Assembly (NCBI GenBank): GCA_019828595.1 | Contig: JAHQRK010000021.1 | Location: 806,001-870,000 of the forward strand | Source: Aphanomyces cochlioides | Lineage: Eukaryota; Oomycota; Saprolegniomycetes; Saprolegniales; Verrucalvaceae | DNA: 64,000 bases | Direction: 5' to 3' | Shown here: positions 41,813-52,054 of the stretch, piece after piece | Numbering within the stretch: position 1 is the stretch's first letter | Layout of the letters: the number at the start of each line of letters is the position of its first letter | The notes under the pieces: generated by a model | What the model saw: only the letters and a program-made list of their open reading frames with translations | Database searches by the model: none | Told to the model about the DNA's origin: nothing | Made by a program: the position numbers and the translations under genes

Positions 41813-43912
41813 CTACCAAACGCACGTGCATCCATCTTGTGGACGGAACGACGGTCGCACTGCAAAAAGTTGGCCAGAGCCACGTCGTACGAAATAGCCA
41901 AAACTGACGCTGATGACCCCAATCACAAAGGCCAAAGCGTGGACGAGTCTATTGAAGAGAAATGCCGTGTCGAACCCATCCCATGCTGATAGACCGGCAA
42001 AAATGACCAAAATGGCTGCAACCAGCGCCAACATATACGTTTGCTAGGACCATGTGAGCAGCGTCGACTCTGGAAATGACGTACCAGGACGGCTGTGTGG
42101 ACAAATGGTGATGGTTTGTGTCGGGATGGAGTATATCGTACAAGGAGAAGGTCCATCGCATCTTGGCGATATCCATCGTAAAAATTGTTGAGAATATACC
42201 GCAAGACAGAGTTGTAGCCGTCTTGGAGCGCTCCTCGCGTCGTGCGTTTACCCGTCCTTGTAAAATCAGTCTTCAAAGCGCCTGTGCCAGCGTAGAGAAA
42301 GCTAACAGCATCGGCATTGTTGCCCCAGACATTCTTGAACGTCTTTTCAAAAGAGTCGAACGGTGACGTAAGCACATTGCCTTCGACAGATTCGCCCAAC
42401 TGAAGCAGTAAACTACGTCGGCCAAAGAGCGACTACATGGCATTTTTGTCAAGAGGCAGACAATGAGTTAAAGAATACCTGCACGACGTTTGTTCGGTCG
42501 AGGTTGTCCATGCAATTCGTCCGAACGACGCCCGACTGCGTGCTGGTGACTTGACCGGTCGCGGACTTTGCAAAATAGCCATAATCCATGAAATCGTCGT
42601 CGACTTGCGATATCAGTTTACTCAAATTGCCATACTGCATGCGCCGGCATTCATGATGGAAATCAAACCAAACGTAACTACACAGCAATTTCAAACGCGG
42701 CAATCGACGAAGTCAGTACCGAATGTTCGCCAAGATGTGCGTGTCCAACGCAGACGCATGCCCAAATGTCTTCTCGAACGCTTCACCAAGCTTTAGTTGC
42801 TCCTTCTTCTTGTCAATCAAGTTGACCATGATGACACGGCCGTAGTATTTCATCATTTCGTTAGCATGCAGTTGGAACGCAGTTGTGTCGGGCTCTAACT
42901 GGTTGCGTTGGTAAACTTTTGGGGCATATTTCAGTGTCACGGGCGAACTCCACACAACTGGAATGCTTCCTCGTATCTAGAATTAATTGTCTTGGACTTG
43001 TTCGGTGCTTCAATTGATTACCTGGACGAAAGACGTTTCTCGGCCGTCAGGGTACAAGCAAGCTTGCTCGGTTTCGACAAAATTGGCAACATTGCCTTCC
43101 TAAATAACAAATCCATCAGCAATCAAAAATGCGGATCGATAACTGACTTCATCTATGCCACGCATGGTGAAACGAGTGCCTTGCCGCCGACAAGAGCGAC
43201 GAGAGACGTACAAAAGGTCGAACGTCTTGGCCCCGACAGTCACACCCTTGGAGATTTCAATGTAGCCTTGCATGATGGGCACAACCCAAGCAAAGAGCTT
43301 CTTCTCGAGCAAAAAGCTGCTCGCGGCATAATTCCAACAAAAGCGGCGATCTGCTCGCTCGGATATTGACATAGTTGGTGACACGGTCGTCGAGATACGC
43401 TGCAACGTGTGGGTCAAGTCGTAGTCGTAAGCGAAATACAAGAGCTGCGCTTCGACATTGGTCGTAATCATGGCAATGTACCTAGGTTTCAAGTAACCAG
43501 ACGGGCAGGAGTCAGAGTTATCGTACCTTTCTTCGTCTTCGAGCTGACTCGGTGTAAGGTGTGGGAGTTGCTGGGTCGGCAGCAAGACCATTTCAATCGC
43601 CGTGACTTGGCGGACTTCAACATCACTGCCACGGACGGTAAATTTACCGACAGATCGAGATTCCGTCACGAGAGCCAAGTATTTTCCCCTGAGCAGCGTA
43701 TAGATGCCAAAGATGGCATCAAATTGCAGACTACGCCCATGGGCGTGATTGAGCTCCGTGACATCCTCCAGCGCAATGCCAATCCCAGACGCCGAATTGC
43801 GGTTCAACAGCAAGCACTGCGCGTTGCCCTTTTGGGAAATAGCCAAATGCGTTAGATCCGACAGAACATGCAGCTCGAAGCGGCCCGTTGATCCCTTGGT
43901 CAATCGACTCAT
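41813..43912 (-). CDS. SAC1: SAC1-type phosphoinositide phosphatase
   Basis: Seven exons: 43912-43527, 43481-43148, 43099-43022, 42976-42720, 42677-42479, 42432-42085 and 42043-41813. The introns are 41-48 nt and all in phase; the product has 610 residues, close to the ~590 of yeast and animal SAC1. The SAC domain shows [38 protein letters not shown], then [20 protein letters not shown] across a junction, [36 protein letters not shown] and the catalytic C407-x5-R413 ([15 protein letters not shown]). Two C-terminal helices (about 537-555 and 565-585) anchor it. SAC1 removes the 4-phosphate of PI4P at the ER/Golgi and plasma membrane contact sites. The exon 6/7 boundary is the least certain part. 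Confidence 0.92.
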
Positions 43913-44893
43913 GCGTCCTCGTCGTCGGGAAGGATCAACAAGAGTGTGGGGCCACAGATGTTACAAATCCTAAGATGGCGAACACGTACACTACAATAAT
44001 ATATTTTAATTGGTCAAAAATAAAATATCCTTACCAATGGAAATTATTCAATTTCCATAAAGTAGTTTGATTGGCTGATTATAATCCAATTAATTTATTT
44101 CTTGAGTCTAATTAGAGTTTTTCTTCGAATTTGATACAGAGAAGCATTATTAAACAGGCGACGAACGTCGCAGTCTTTCTATCGCAATATGGTCGACCTT
44201 TCTTAGACTCGCTTACTTGTCGAGAACCAGGGGTAGCATCGCAGCATGTTTATTTCAAACATTGCAAACACTGTACTGCGAAGGTTATCCGCATAAAGAG
44301 ACGTTTTATCCGGAATGGTGAAATATGGTGCATTTTTACAATTTTTGCAAAAATACTCACCTCGCTCATAATAATTTATGAGAAATAATCAACAGATGTT
44401 GACGTCAACTCTCACGTCTGCATCGGAATTTTGAATTGAAAGTTCAAAGTATGATTTTCGATCCCCTTTCTTTAAAAAAAAGCGTCCTCAGGGCCAAGGA
44501 ATATTAACAAGATGTTCGATTTTTCATCCAGAGTGTAGCGATCGAACATTAGACAAGGTTTGATCTCCCACGCTGGAGAAATGCCCGTTGATCTAAACTA
44601 CAACTTCGAGCTGCGATTCTCCGCATATGGTTCCTGTAATCCATATGATTTTTCATTGACTCCAATTTAACGGCAAAAATTCCGTCGTCCTACGCTTAAG
44701 GGCCTTGGACTCGAGGCCTCAAACTGCACACAGCCAAATGCACACAGAGCTTGCTTGGCCTTCGTTTTGTCCACGCTATGTCTATAAAGTTTGAATTTGC
44801 CTTGGACTTTCCGCAGAAATTTACATATTTATAACTATTTTAAGCGGGGTATATTGTGACTAGGTGGTCGAAAGAATGTGCACTTTGGGTTTT
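43913..44893. other. AT-rich intergenic, about 1 kb
   Basis: No gene is supported. The first ~400 bp are AT-rich; short open frames are likely chance. The part near 44860 carries the promoter of the proline-rich gene, with an in-frame ATG at 44876 upstream of the start I prefer. Confidence 0.45.
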
Positions 44894-46357
44894 ATGCGAA
44901 CGACAACGACATTGCGGCTACTGGCTTTGCTAGCGCTTGCTGCCGTGCTCGTCACGTGCCATGCTGCAAAACAAGCCACGGCTCAAGACTTGACCGGCGA
45001 CCTTGGTCACGTTGAACACCAGCGTTTTGTCCATGTTCGAGCCAGAGGAGGTTCAGCTCCAGGTCCAAGGCCACCACCGCCAGCTCCTCGACCGCCGCCT
45101 CCTCCTCCACCAGCTCGTCCTCCGCCACCACCACCAGCCCGCCCGCCATCTCCACCGTCTCCACCATCTCCTCCTTCACCTCCAGCGCGACCACCGTCGC
45201 CTCCTTCTCCACCTTCACCACCAGCGAGACCTCCTTCGCCTCCATCTCCACCTTCGAAACCAAACAGCCCGCCAGTGCCACCTCCCGCTCCAGCACGTCC
45301 TCCAAGTGCTCCAGCGATCCCACCTCCATATCAAGCTCCTCCTGGTGCTCCACCGAATGGAGTCCGACCTCCTCCTGCACCTCCGGTTCCTCGTCCTGTT
45401 GGAGTTTCAGCGCCGATTCCATACGCCCCCGTGCGACCAGTTGTGTACGTCCAACCTACTGTTGTGCGTCCTGTCGTTGTCCGCCCAGTGGCTTACGTCT
45501 ACCATCCAGTGTACATTGCCCCAGTCTTCGTCGTTCGCCCCGTGATTGTAATCCACCCTGTCTTCTGGACCACCAACGCATGCTACCAAAATTACTGCTA
45601 CTATGACTACAACCGCTGCCTCAACTTCTTTGGCGATGCTTGCTTCTGCTATCCCGGTCTTCTCCGTTGTGTCCAGACTGCATGCTATTCGTACTATCAA
45701 CCTGTGTACGACCAATGCAACCAAAACTTGTTGCAACCATCTCGCTGCATTCTTTCATGCAAGCCAGCATTGTACCCACTTCCAGCTGATCCAAACCGTC
45801 CTGCCCTTCCTGCCGGCACTCCTGCCAATGTTTCTTCTGCCTTGTTGGACACAACGCAACCTCAAATTCAATACTCCGTTGTGGCGGTGGTTTTGATTCA
45901 AGGCTTGAATTCGTCTGGGTTAAGTGTGGCCGAATATGACTTTGCATCAGCCGTCGCCACCTCTTTGGAACCTGCCAACGCTGGCGTCGAGCGCAACAAT
46001 GTTAGCTTGTCGTACAAAGACGTGATTATCAATTCGACCGACTTTTTGGAAGTCACGGTTGGTGTGGCTGTCGTGTCGGCCAAGGCGATGAACGCGACGG
46101 ATTTGCGCTTCCAAGGCATGATGTTTGGGAATGTGACCAACAACACGCTCGGCAAAGACTTGGTGGCAAACAATGTCTTGTTCAACGAGACGCAGCTCAG
46201 CTTTGACGAGATCAAGTCCAATGTGTTTGTCGCCGACGAGAATCCATCCGTCACCCCGTCGACAACTCAACCAGGACCAGTCAGCGGAGTGCTGCCTTTG
46301 GGGCTCTCAGTTGCTGCCATGCTTGGTCTCCTCGTAGCCGTAGGCATCGAAGTCTAG
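44894..46357 (+). CDS. Secreted proline-rich, Cys/Tyr-rich surface protein (paralogue 2)
   Basis: The preferred start at 44894 gives MRTTTTLRLLALLALAAVLV, a good signal peptide; an ATG at 44876 would add six residues. The mature 460-odd residues comprise a Pro-rich tract of PPPPP and PPSPPSPP units (about 54-170), a Pro/Val/Tyr region (RPVVYVQPTVVRPVVVRPVA), a Cys/Tyr block (about 229-290, beginning ACYQNYCYYDYNRC and ending CILSC), a globular C-terminal domain with VVAVVLIQGLNSSGLSVAEY and NATDLRFQGMMFGNVTNNTL, and a terminal hydrophobic segment without tail, suggesting a GPI anchor. Hydroxyproline-rich-like structure suggests a cell-wall role. It is clearly homologous to the gene at 12198 and the broken copy at 46771, but its Pro tract is of a different type. 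Confidence 0.87.
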   Translation: MRTTTTLRLLALLALAAVLVTCHAAKQATAQDLTGDLGHVEHQRFVHVRARGGSAPGPRPPPPAPRPPPPPPPARPPPPPPARPPSPPSPPSPPSPPARPPSPPSPPSPPARPPSPPSPPSKPNSPPVPPPAPARPPSAPAIPPPYQAPPGAPPNGVRPPPAPPVPRPVGVSAPIPYAPVRPVVYVQPTVVRPVVVRPVAYVYHPVYIAPVFVVRPVIVIHPVFWTTNACYQNYCYYDYNRCLNFFGDACFCYPGLLRCVQTACYSYYQPVYDQCNQNLLQPSRCILSCKPALYPLPADPNRPALPAGTPANVSSALLDTTQPQIQYSVVAVVLIQGLNSSGLSVAEYDFASAVATSLEPANAGVERNNVSLSYKDVIINSTDFLEVTVGVAVVSAKAMNATDLRFQGMMFGNVTNNTLGKDLVANNVLFNETQLSFDEIKSNVFVADENPSVTPSTTQPGPVSGVLPLGLSVAAMLGLLVAVGIEV

Positions 46358-46770
46358 CGTCAGTACATTTACACAATACAATTTTGCATTCACATCTCAG
46401 CTACCCATTTTTGTATTCCCCCTTACGGGCATTCCCCGCTCAGCTTCCTGGAATGCGCACAGACATCATAGTCATGCAACATTGTTCTTGGCGATTCCGT
46501 CATTGGCATATCCCCAAAATGCATATCTCAGCTGGTACATGTAGTTCTTGATTGACTTCTCCACTTTGATCTTCTAGACAAGACTGAAAGCCCTGTGTGG
46601 ACAATCCAGCACCAAGAGGTGCTCGTGCTGAAGCTGCCCACCTTGGCGAGTTGGCCTGTTTCTTGAGTGAATTGGAATTGCCATCTTGTCACGACGTATT
46701 TGAGCGGATTAGATTGGCTATCTGTTGTTGGTCAGTTGTGTGCATCCTCATCACCAGATTGGTATTCGCC
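46358..46770. other. 413 bp spacer upstream of the broken proline-rich copy
   Basis: No gene is supported; it presumably holds the terminator of the intact copy and the former promoter of the broken one. Confidence 0.45.
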
Positions 46771-48151
46771 ATGCGAACGACGGCAGCTTCGTGTCTACTC
46801 GGAGTGCTCATCCTTGCTGCCGCGCTCTTCACTCACCGCATTGGAATACAAAGTGCAGTCGAAAGCACATATAGCGACATCAGACGATTTAGCATCAGAA
46901 GGTAGTTCATGTTCAAGCCAGAGTAGATTTAGCTCCACGACGAGGACCGCGTCCAGCACCACGACCTGCTCCAAGGCCAGCTCCGAGACCAGTACCTCCG
47001 CCGCCTCCACCACCATCAAGGCGACCACTCCACCTCCTCCACCATTCCGTCCACGACCACCACCAGCTCGACCACCGTCGCCACCATCACATCCGTCATT
47101 CCCTGCATGGCCACCGTCGCCTCCATATCAGCCTTGGAAACCAAGAAGCCCACCAGTTCCACCTCCATTTATAGCTCCTCCTGGTGCACCACCGAATGGA
47201 CCGAGACCGCCACCTGCACCGCCTGTACCTCGACCTGCTGGATCTCCATCGCCAATTCCGTACGGCCCAGTGCGACCTGTTGTGTATGTCCGGCCAAGAA
47301 TCGTTCGTCATGTCGTTGTCCGTCCTTCGGGCTACGTCTACTACCCAATGTTCGTTGCCCCGGTCGTCCTCGTTCGGCCTTACATGACTTTACCTCCTGC
47401 CTTTTGGACTTCCAATGCTTGTTACCGAAATTACTGCTTCTACGATTACAACCGCTGTCTCAACTATTTTGGCGACGCTTGCTTTTGCTATCCTGGTCTT
47501 CTCCGTTGTGTCCAAATTGCGTGCTATTCGTTCTACCAACCTGTGTACGACCACTGCAGTCGTATCTTGCCCGAACCATCACGCTGCATTCTTTCGTGCT
47601 CGCCAGCTCAGTACCCACTTCCAGCATCCCCCTCTTCCCGTTGAGACGCCAGCCGACGTTGCTTCCGCCTTGTTGGACACGACACCTCCTATAGTCCAAT
47701 ACTCGGTCGTCGCTGTGGTTTTGATCCAAGGCTTGGATTCCTCAGGGTTAAGTGAAGCCGAGTATGACTTTGCGTCAGCAGTTGCCTCGTCCCTAGAGCA
47801 TGCAAATGCTTCGGTTGGCATGGACAATGTCAGTCTCTCCTACCGCGATGTGAATATCAACTCGACGAATGTCTTAGAAGTCACCGTCGGAGTTGTGGTC
47901 GACTCGGCCGTGGCAATGAACGCGACGGATTTGCGCTTCCAAGACATGATGTTTGGCAATGTGACCTACAACACGCTCGGCAAAGACTTGGTGGCGAAAA
48001 TGTCCTGTTCGACGAGACGCAACTCAGCTTTGACGAGATCAAGTCCAATGTGTATGTCGTCAACAACGACCCGTTCGTAGGCAATGGGGTACCGCCTTTG
48101 GTGCCATCCTTAGTCGGCATGGTCATTCTCCTCATGGCTGCATGGCTGTAG
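46771..48151 (+). pseudogene. Proline-rich secreted protein pseudogene (paralogue 3)
   Basis: The ATG at 46771 opens a signal peptide (MRTTAASCLLGVLILAAALF), but the frame stops at 46905. A second frame carries the Pro tract (RPPPARPPSPPSHPSFPAWP) and the Cys block (ACYRNYCFYDYNRCLNYFGD to CILSCSPAQYPL) up to 47644. A third carries YSVVAVVLIQGLDSSGLSEA to NTLGKDLVAK until about 47998, where a 2 nt loss relative to the intact copy shifts to a fourth piece (VLFDETQLSFDEIKSNVYVV) ending at 48151. At least three frame breaks, none at GT-AG boundaries, make it a pseudogene. Order and sequence match paralogue 2, so it arose by tandem duplication. Confidence 0.85.
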
Positions 48152-48987
48152 AGCTAACTCAGACAACACTCATGCGATTGTCGCTGCCCCACTTTGAACT
48201 CCACACATAGCAAATTTCAAGCAGTGTTCACCGTGCCCTCTACTTTATCCCCCTCTACACGCTCATAAATTTTTAGACCAGGGCAATCGAAGGGGGGTTC
48301 GCGCCCCTCATCCTACAGTTTGTCTTCGCCTTTCATTCCCCATATGTGCATTTCCACTACAAGAATAGATTACTTCTCTGGTCCTCGCCTGCCTTGCCTC
48401 CATGTCACTGCCCTCAGTTGATTGTCTCAAACCTTCGATTTCGAAGTCGTTTCTTGCCCTTTCAATCCTTCTCGCAAATCTACAAATATAGAAAATATCA
48501 CCGCGGCTTGGACTGCAGCTACACCGTCGCAAGGTAAAGCCAAGCTTTCTTCCAACATTTGTCAAAGTCCGAAATCTTCCCCACCTGATCCCCCCACTCA
48601 AGCAATCCTCAGCACTTTTCACGAAATTATTGTCTTAAATGCAGAATGTATGCTATTAAAGACATTCTTTTAATCGAACCTAGACAACACGGTGTTCTTA
48701 AATCTTGCACCACTCCAGAGACAGGCATCCAGTGGAGATGAAACCACGAGCGACACATCGCAAGGAGTGGTTTCATCTTGGAAACTCAGCTCTCCATCGT
48801 TGCATATCATCACAACGCGGCACGGAAGTGGAAAGACTCGATGGGTCACAGCGTGTTCCCTCAATTTCACGACGACCAATCAAATGCGTCAATTCATAGT
48901 CAATGAACCAATCAGAGACGTCCGTTTCAGACGGACGAAGGGAATCTCCTCGGTCAACATGCCTGTCATTTTCAAAAAAGTCCACAA
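48152..48987. other. 836 bp intergenic before the first lipoxygenase fusion
   Basis: No gene is supported. Near 48270-48300 a G-rich run followed by GCGCCCCTC forms a short hairpin. The last ~150 bp are upstream sequence of the intact fusion gene. Confidence 0.45.
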
Positions 48988-51840
48988 ATGGGCAATCGCG
49001 CAACCACACTTCGACCGACGACGGACACTGCGGCGGTCCAATACCTTTCGCCAGATAACAATGCTCCAGAAGGCTACGAATCTGTCCTTGACTACGCCAT
49101 GGCCCATGAAAAAGTGGTCGGCTTATTCGGCGACGAAGGTGTCAAACTCTTTGACGGCCTCATGGACGATGGGTCGCTCACTCGCCATGGAGCAATGCCT
49201 GCTGGCTTGATTGATCTCCTTGGTCCTATCTTGCAGTCGCTAGACGGCAAAGAATTTGAAACGACCAAGGCTGCGCTCGTGAAAGCTCTCAGTGGCTCGC
49301 AGTTGGAAGTGTACAAGTCAACCATCCGCTCGATTATCAATGACGAACATCACCGCTGGGTGGCCCGTGGTGGCGTTATCTCGCTCGCCAAATTATCTCG
49401 TGAAATGGTGTTCAAAGTTATCCTTGCTATTGTCTTTGGCATGGACGTCCAACACGACCAGTCTGAATTGAGAGCTCAAGTCGACGAGTTTATCCAAGGG
49501 ATGCACCAGTCGCTCGCCCATGTCGACAATGGGGCCAAGAAATTACGTGGAAAACTCATCGAGTCCCTCGTTGCGCCATCTCTAGCGTCGGCTCGCAACC
49601 GCGTCGCGGAGGGTAAAACCAAGCCTTGTGTCGTCGACGTCTTGGTGTCCGAACGCCAGCTCGACGAACAAGTTCTCCGAGTCCACGTCTTCCATTTGTT
49701 TGTCAACGGCTTTAGTGGCATCGACAGCATGGTTGTGAACTCTATCACTGCCATGTGCGTGAATCCTCAAGTTCATGACCAACTCATGGCTGCTCGCGAT
49801 GCATTTGCCGCCAAGTACACCAGCGTGGATGACCGCTGGAATCATCTAGACGACTTGGGCTACATCCAGCGTTTCCTCAAAGAAGTCACTCGGTTCTACG
49901 TTGAAGGAACCACGCATTTGTACGGCCGAGCGACTCGAAATGTCCAAGTCGTCGTGGGCAAACACAACTCGTTCGACATACACAAAGGAGCCTTAGCGAC
50001 TGCCATCCTGGATGGCCCAATTTGGACGGATGCATCCAAGTTTGATCCTGACCGCTTCCTCAAGCAAGAACACATTGAGCTCTTCCCACGGACAATTGAC
50101 GAGCACGTCAAGACGTTGATTGTCCAATGTGCATTTTTGTCCTTGCTGGACTTTGAGTGGAAGATGCTGCCACTCCAAGATTACACCGTCGGACCTCCTC
50201 ATGGCACTCCCGTCGGAGGATTGATGGCGGTCAACTTTCGCCACCGCAATGGTCATGAAGGCCAATTGTTTGAAGTGGCTGGAACTCGTGCCGACTGGAC
50301 ATTCCTTGCGCTCCCTGAAGCCAAAGTCTACCGCGATGACATTGAGACGTTCCATGGCTTCTTCACGGACTCCCGCCTTGACTTGTGGACGCATATGATG
50401 CTTCAGCTCTTGCAAGTAAAACAAGCCGGCTGGTCGACACCCAAAGCGTCGACGGCGTTGAACATCCCCAAGTATCAAAAGGTGTTGCCAAAGATCAACT
50501 TGAAAGGAACCAACATTACGGTCCCAACGGAAGACGAAGACACGCCACTCGATCCATGGTACGAGAAGGCATTGATGGTCTTGCTCCGTGACATGTTGCC
50601 CATTGGTGATAACTTTGAAGACAATTGGCTTCCTGGCGAAGACATGGAAGCTTACGTGATGAGCAAGGTGGGGAAGATGTGGCCTCGTGTGTTGGTCCAC
50701 TGGAACGATCGCTACTCGGACCGTGCATTGGAACTCCTCGTATTCAATGGGTTTGCTCAGCACATGGTGGAAAAACTCCCAGAGCCGCACGACGATGGCT
50801 CGTACTACGCAGTCCTGCTAGACTTTATGCAAGTGCTGGAAGTCCGTGAGGGATATGCCAAGTATGGTGCAGACGCCTACTTTGACAAGCATGGCAAGGT
50901 CGTCAAGATCGTCCGCGGTGGTAAGACTTACCACCCTGACGACATTGAGTGGGAATACCTCAAATTTTGCTTCCGCAGTTCCCTCAACACTAAAGTCACT
51001 GCGATTGACCACCTGCTTGGTATTCACTCGACGGTGGCCAACTACTTGACGACTGCGAACCGTGAGCAATTGCCAGTGGACCATCCTCTTCGCCGTTTGA
51101 TCAAGCCATTCACATTTCGCTCCGTCGTGATCAACTACGCGGCGGCGTGGGCTCTATTTTGGCCAAAGGGAATGCTCCATCGTGGGTTCGCACTCACGGA
51201 AGATGGCATGAACCAAGTTTGGGATTATGGTCTCAAGCAATTCCAATTCCGTACATTTCCCGAGCATGTCGCTCGTCAAAACATTGATACGCTCAAGATT
51301 CCATTCCATGAAGATGGCATGGACTATTGGGCTGTCGTCCACAAGTTTGTCAGCGACTATATTGATCTCTACTACTCCTCGGACGCTGAGGTTACCGCCG
51401 ACGCTTCAATTCAAAACTTCTGGGACTTTTTGGACAAGTTGCCGGGGTCGTTTCCAACGCTGAGCTTGGCAAACCTGAAGGATGTGATTGCGCAGTGCAT
51501 CGTTTGGGTGAGCGCGATGCACAATCACTTGGGCACGCTTGCGGAATACGTGAGCGATCCTGCGTTCTGTGGCTCTGCGTGGGTTGAAGGCGAAGCGGCC
51601 AATCGCCCTGGCAGTGCCGTGCGTATTGCTCTCATCATGGCAGCGACGGGATTCAAGCAACCTTCCATCTTGGAAGATTTCTCGCATATCATGCTCGATG
51701 ACAGAGCCAAAGATGTCTGCCATGCCTTCACAGACGCCCTCAACAGCCTCATCGACGTCATCGATGCGCGCAATCAAACTCGTGAACAAAAGTACATGTC
51801 ATTCAACCCCAGCACGATCGAAATGGCTGTGAGCATTTAA
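48988..51840 (+). CDS. P450-like/lipoxygenase fusion protein, copy A (intact)
   Basis: This single exon encodes 950 residues. The N-terminal half (about 80-420) reads as a P450 fold: an I-helix-like VFHLFVNGFSGIDSMVVNSI resembling the CYP74 NxFGG region, the ExxR pair E299/R302 (FLKEVTRFY), and KFDPDRFLKQ (352-359) in the PERF position. No FxxGxxxCxG loop follows; the nearest Cys is C381. The C-terminal half (about 430-950) is a lipoxygenase: H675-x4-H680 (DHLLGIH), LPVDHPLRRLIKPF, VVHKFVSDYIDLYYSSDAEV, the H845-N-H847 segment (WVSAMHNHLGTLAEY) and a C-terminal Ile950, the fifth iron ligand in lipoxygenases. Lipoxygenases make fatty-acid hydroperoxides; CYP74-type enzymes convert them. A bifunctional oxylipin enzyme is inferred. 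No signal peptide or PLAT domain is evident. Confidence 0.87.
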   Translation: MGNRATTLRPTTDTAAVQYLSPDNNAPEGYESVLDYAMAHEKVVGLFGDEGVKLFDGLMDDGSLTRHGAMPAGLIDLLGPILQSLDGKEFETTKAALVKALSGSQLEVYKSTIRSIINDEHHRWVARGGVISLAKLSREMVFKVILAIVFGMDVQHDQSELRAQVDEFIQGMHQSLAHVDNGAKKLRGKLIESLVAPSLASARNRVAEGKTKPCVVDVLVSERQLDEQVLRVHVFHLFVNGFSGIDSMVVNSITAMCVNPQVHDQLMAARDAFAAKYTSVDDRWNHLDDLGYIQRFLKEVTRFYVEGTTHLYGRATRNVQVVVGKHNSFDIHKGALATAILDGPIWTDASKFDPDRFLKQEHIELFPRTIDEHVKTLIVQCAFLSLLDFEWKMLPLQDYTVGPPHGTPVGGLMAVNFRHRNGHEGQLFEVAGTRADWTFLALPEAKVYRDDIETFHGFFTDSRLDLWTHMMLQLLQVKQAGWSTPKASTALNIPKYQKVLPKINLKGTNITVPTEDEDTPLDPWYEKALMVLLRDMLPIGDNFEDNWLPGEDMEAYVMSKVGKMWPRVLVHWNDRYSDRALELLVFNGFAQHMVEKLPEPHDDGSYYAVLLDFMQVLEVREGYAKYGADAYFDKHGKVVKIVRGGKTYHPDDIEWEYLKFCFRSSLNTKVTAIDHLLGIHSTVANYLTTANREQLPVDHPLRRLIKPFTFRSVVINYAAAWALFWPKGMLHRGFALTEDGMNQVWDYGLKQFQFRTFPEHVARQNIDTLKIPFHEDGMDYWAVVHKFVSDYIDLYYSSDAEVTADASIQNFWDFLDKLPGSFPTLSLANLKDVIAQCIVWVSAMHNHLGTLAEYVSDPAFCGSAWVEGEAANRPGSAVRIALIMAATGFKQPSILEDFSHIMLDDRAKDVCHAFTDALNSLIDVIDARNQTREQKYMSFNPSTIEMAVSI

Positions 51841-52054
51841 AAGTTGTCGAACAAGTCTGCATGTCGTGCGCACTGTTTTCATGTTTGCTTTAAATTTCTA
51901 ATTCCAATTTTACTTCAAATCGACTTGTGACAACACTGCACTGTTTAGCCGATGCTATCAACCTTGGTGAGCTCTAGAACCGCGTGGAGCATTATCTCCA
52001 TCTCGATGGATTTGACCTGGTTGATGCAATGTCTACTTTGCAATTACTCTAGTA
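51841..52054. other. Convergent spacer between copies A and B
   Basis: These 214 bp hold the 3' flanks of copy A and of the opposed pseudogene B. Nothing else is seen. Confidence 0.5.

Noticed and set aside
44952..45422. 156-codon Glu/Val/Leu-rich minus frame
   Set aside because: It is the mirror of the PPSPP coding tract, not an independent gene.
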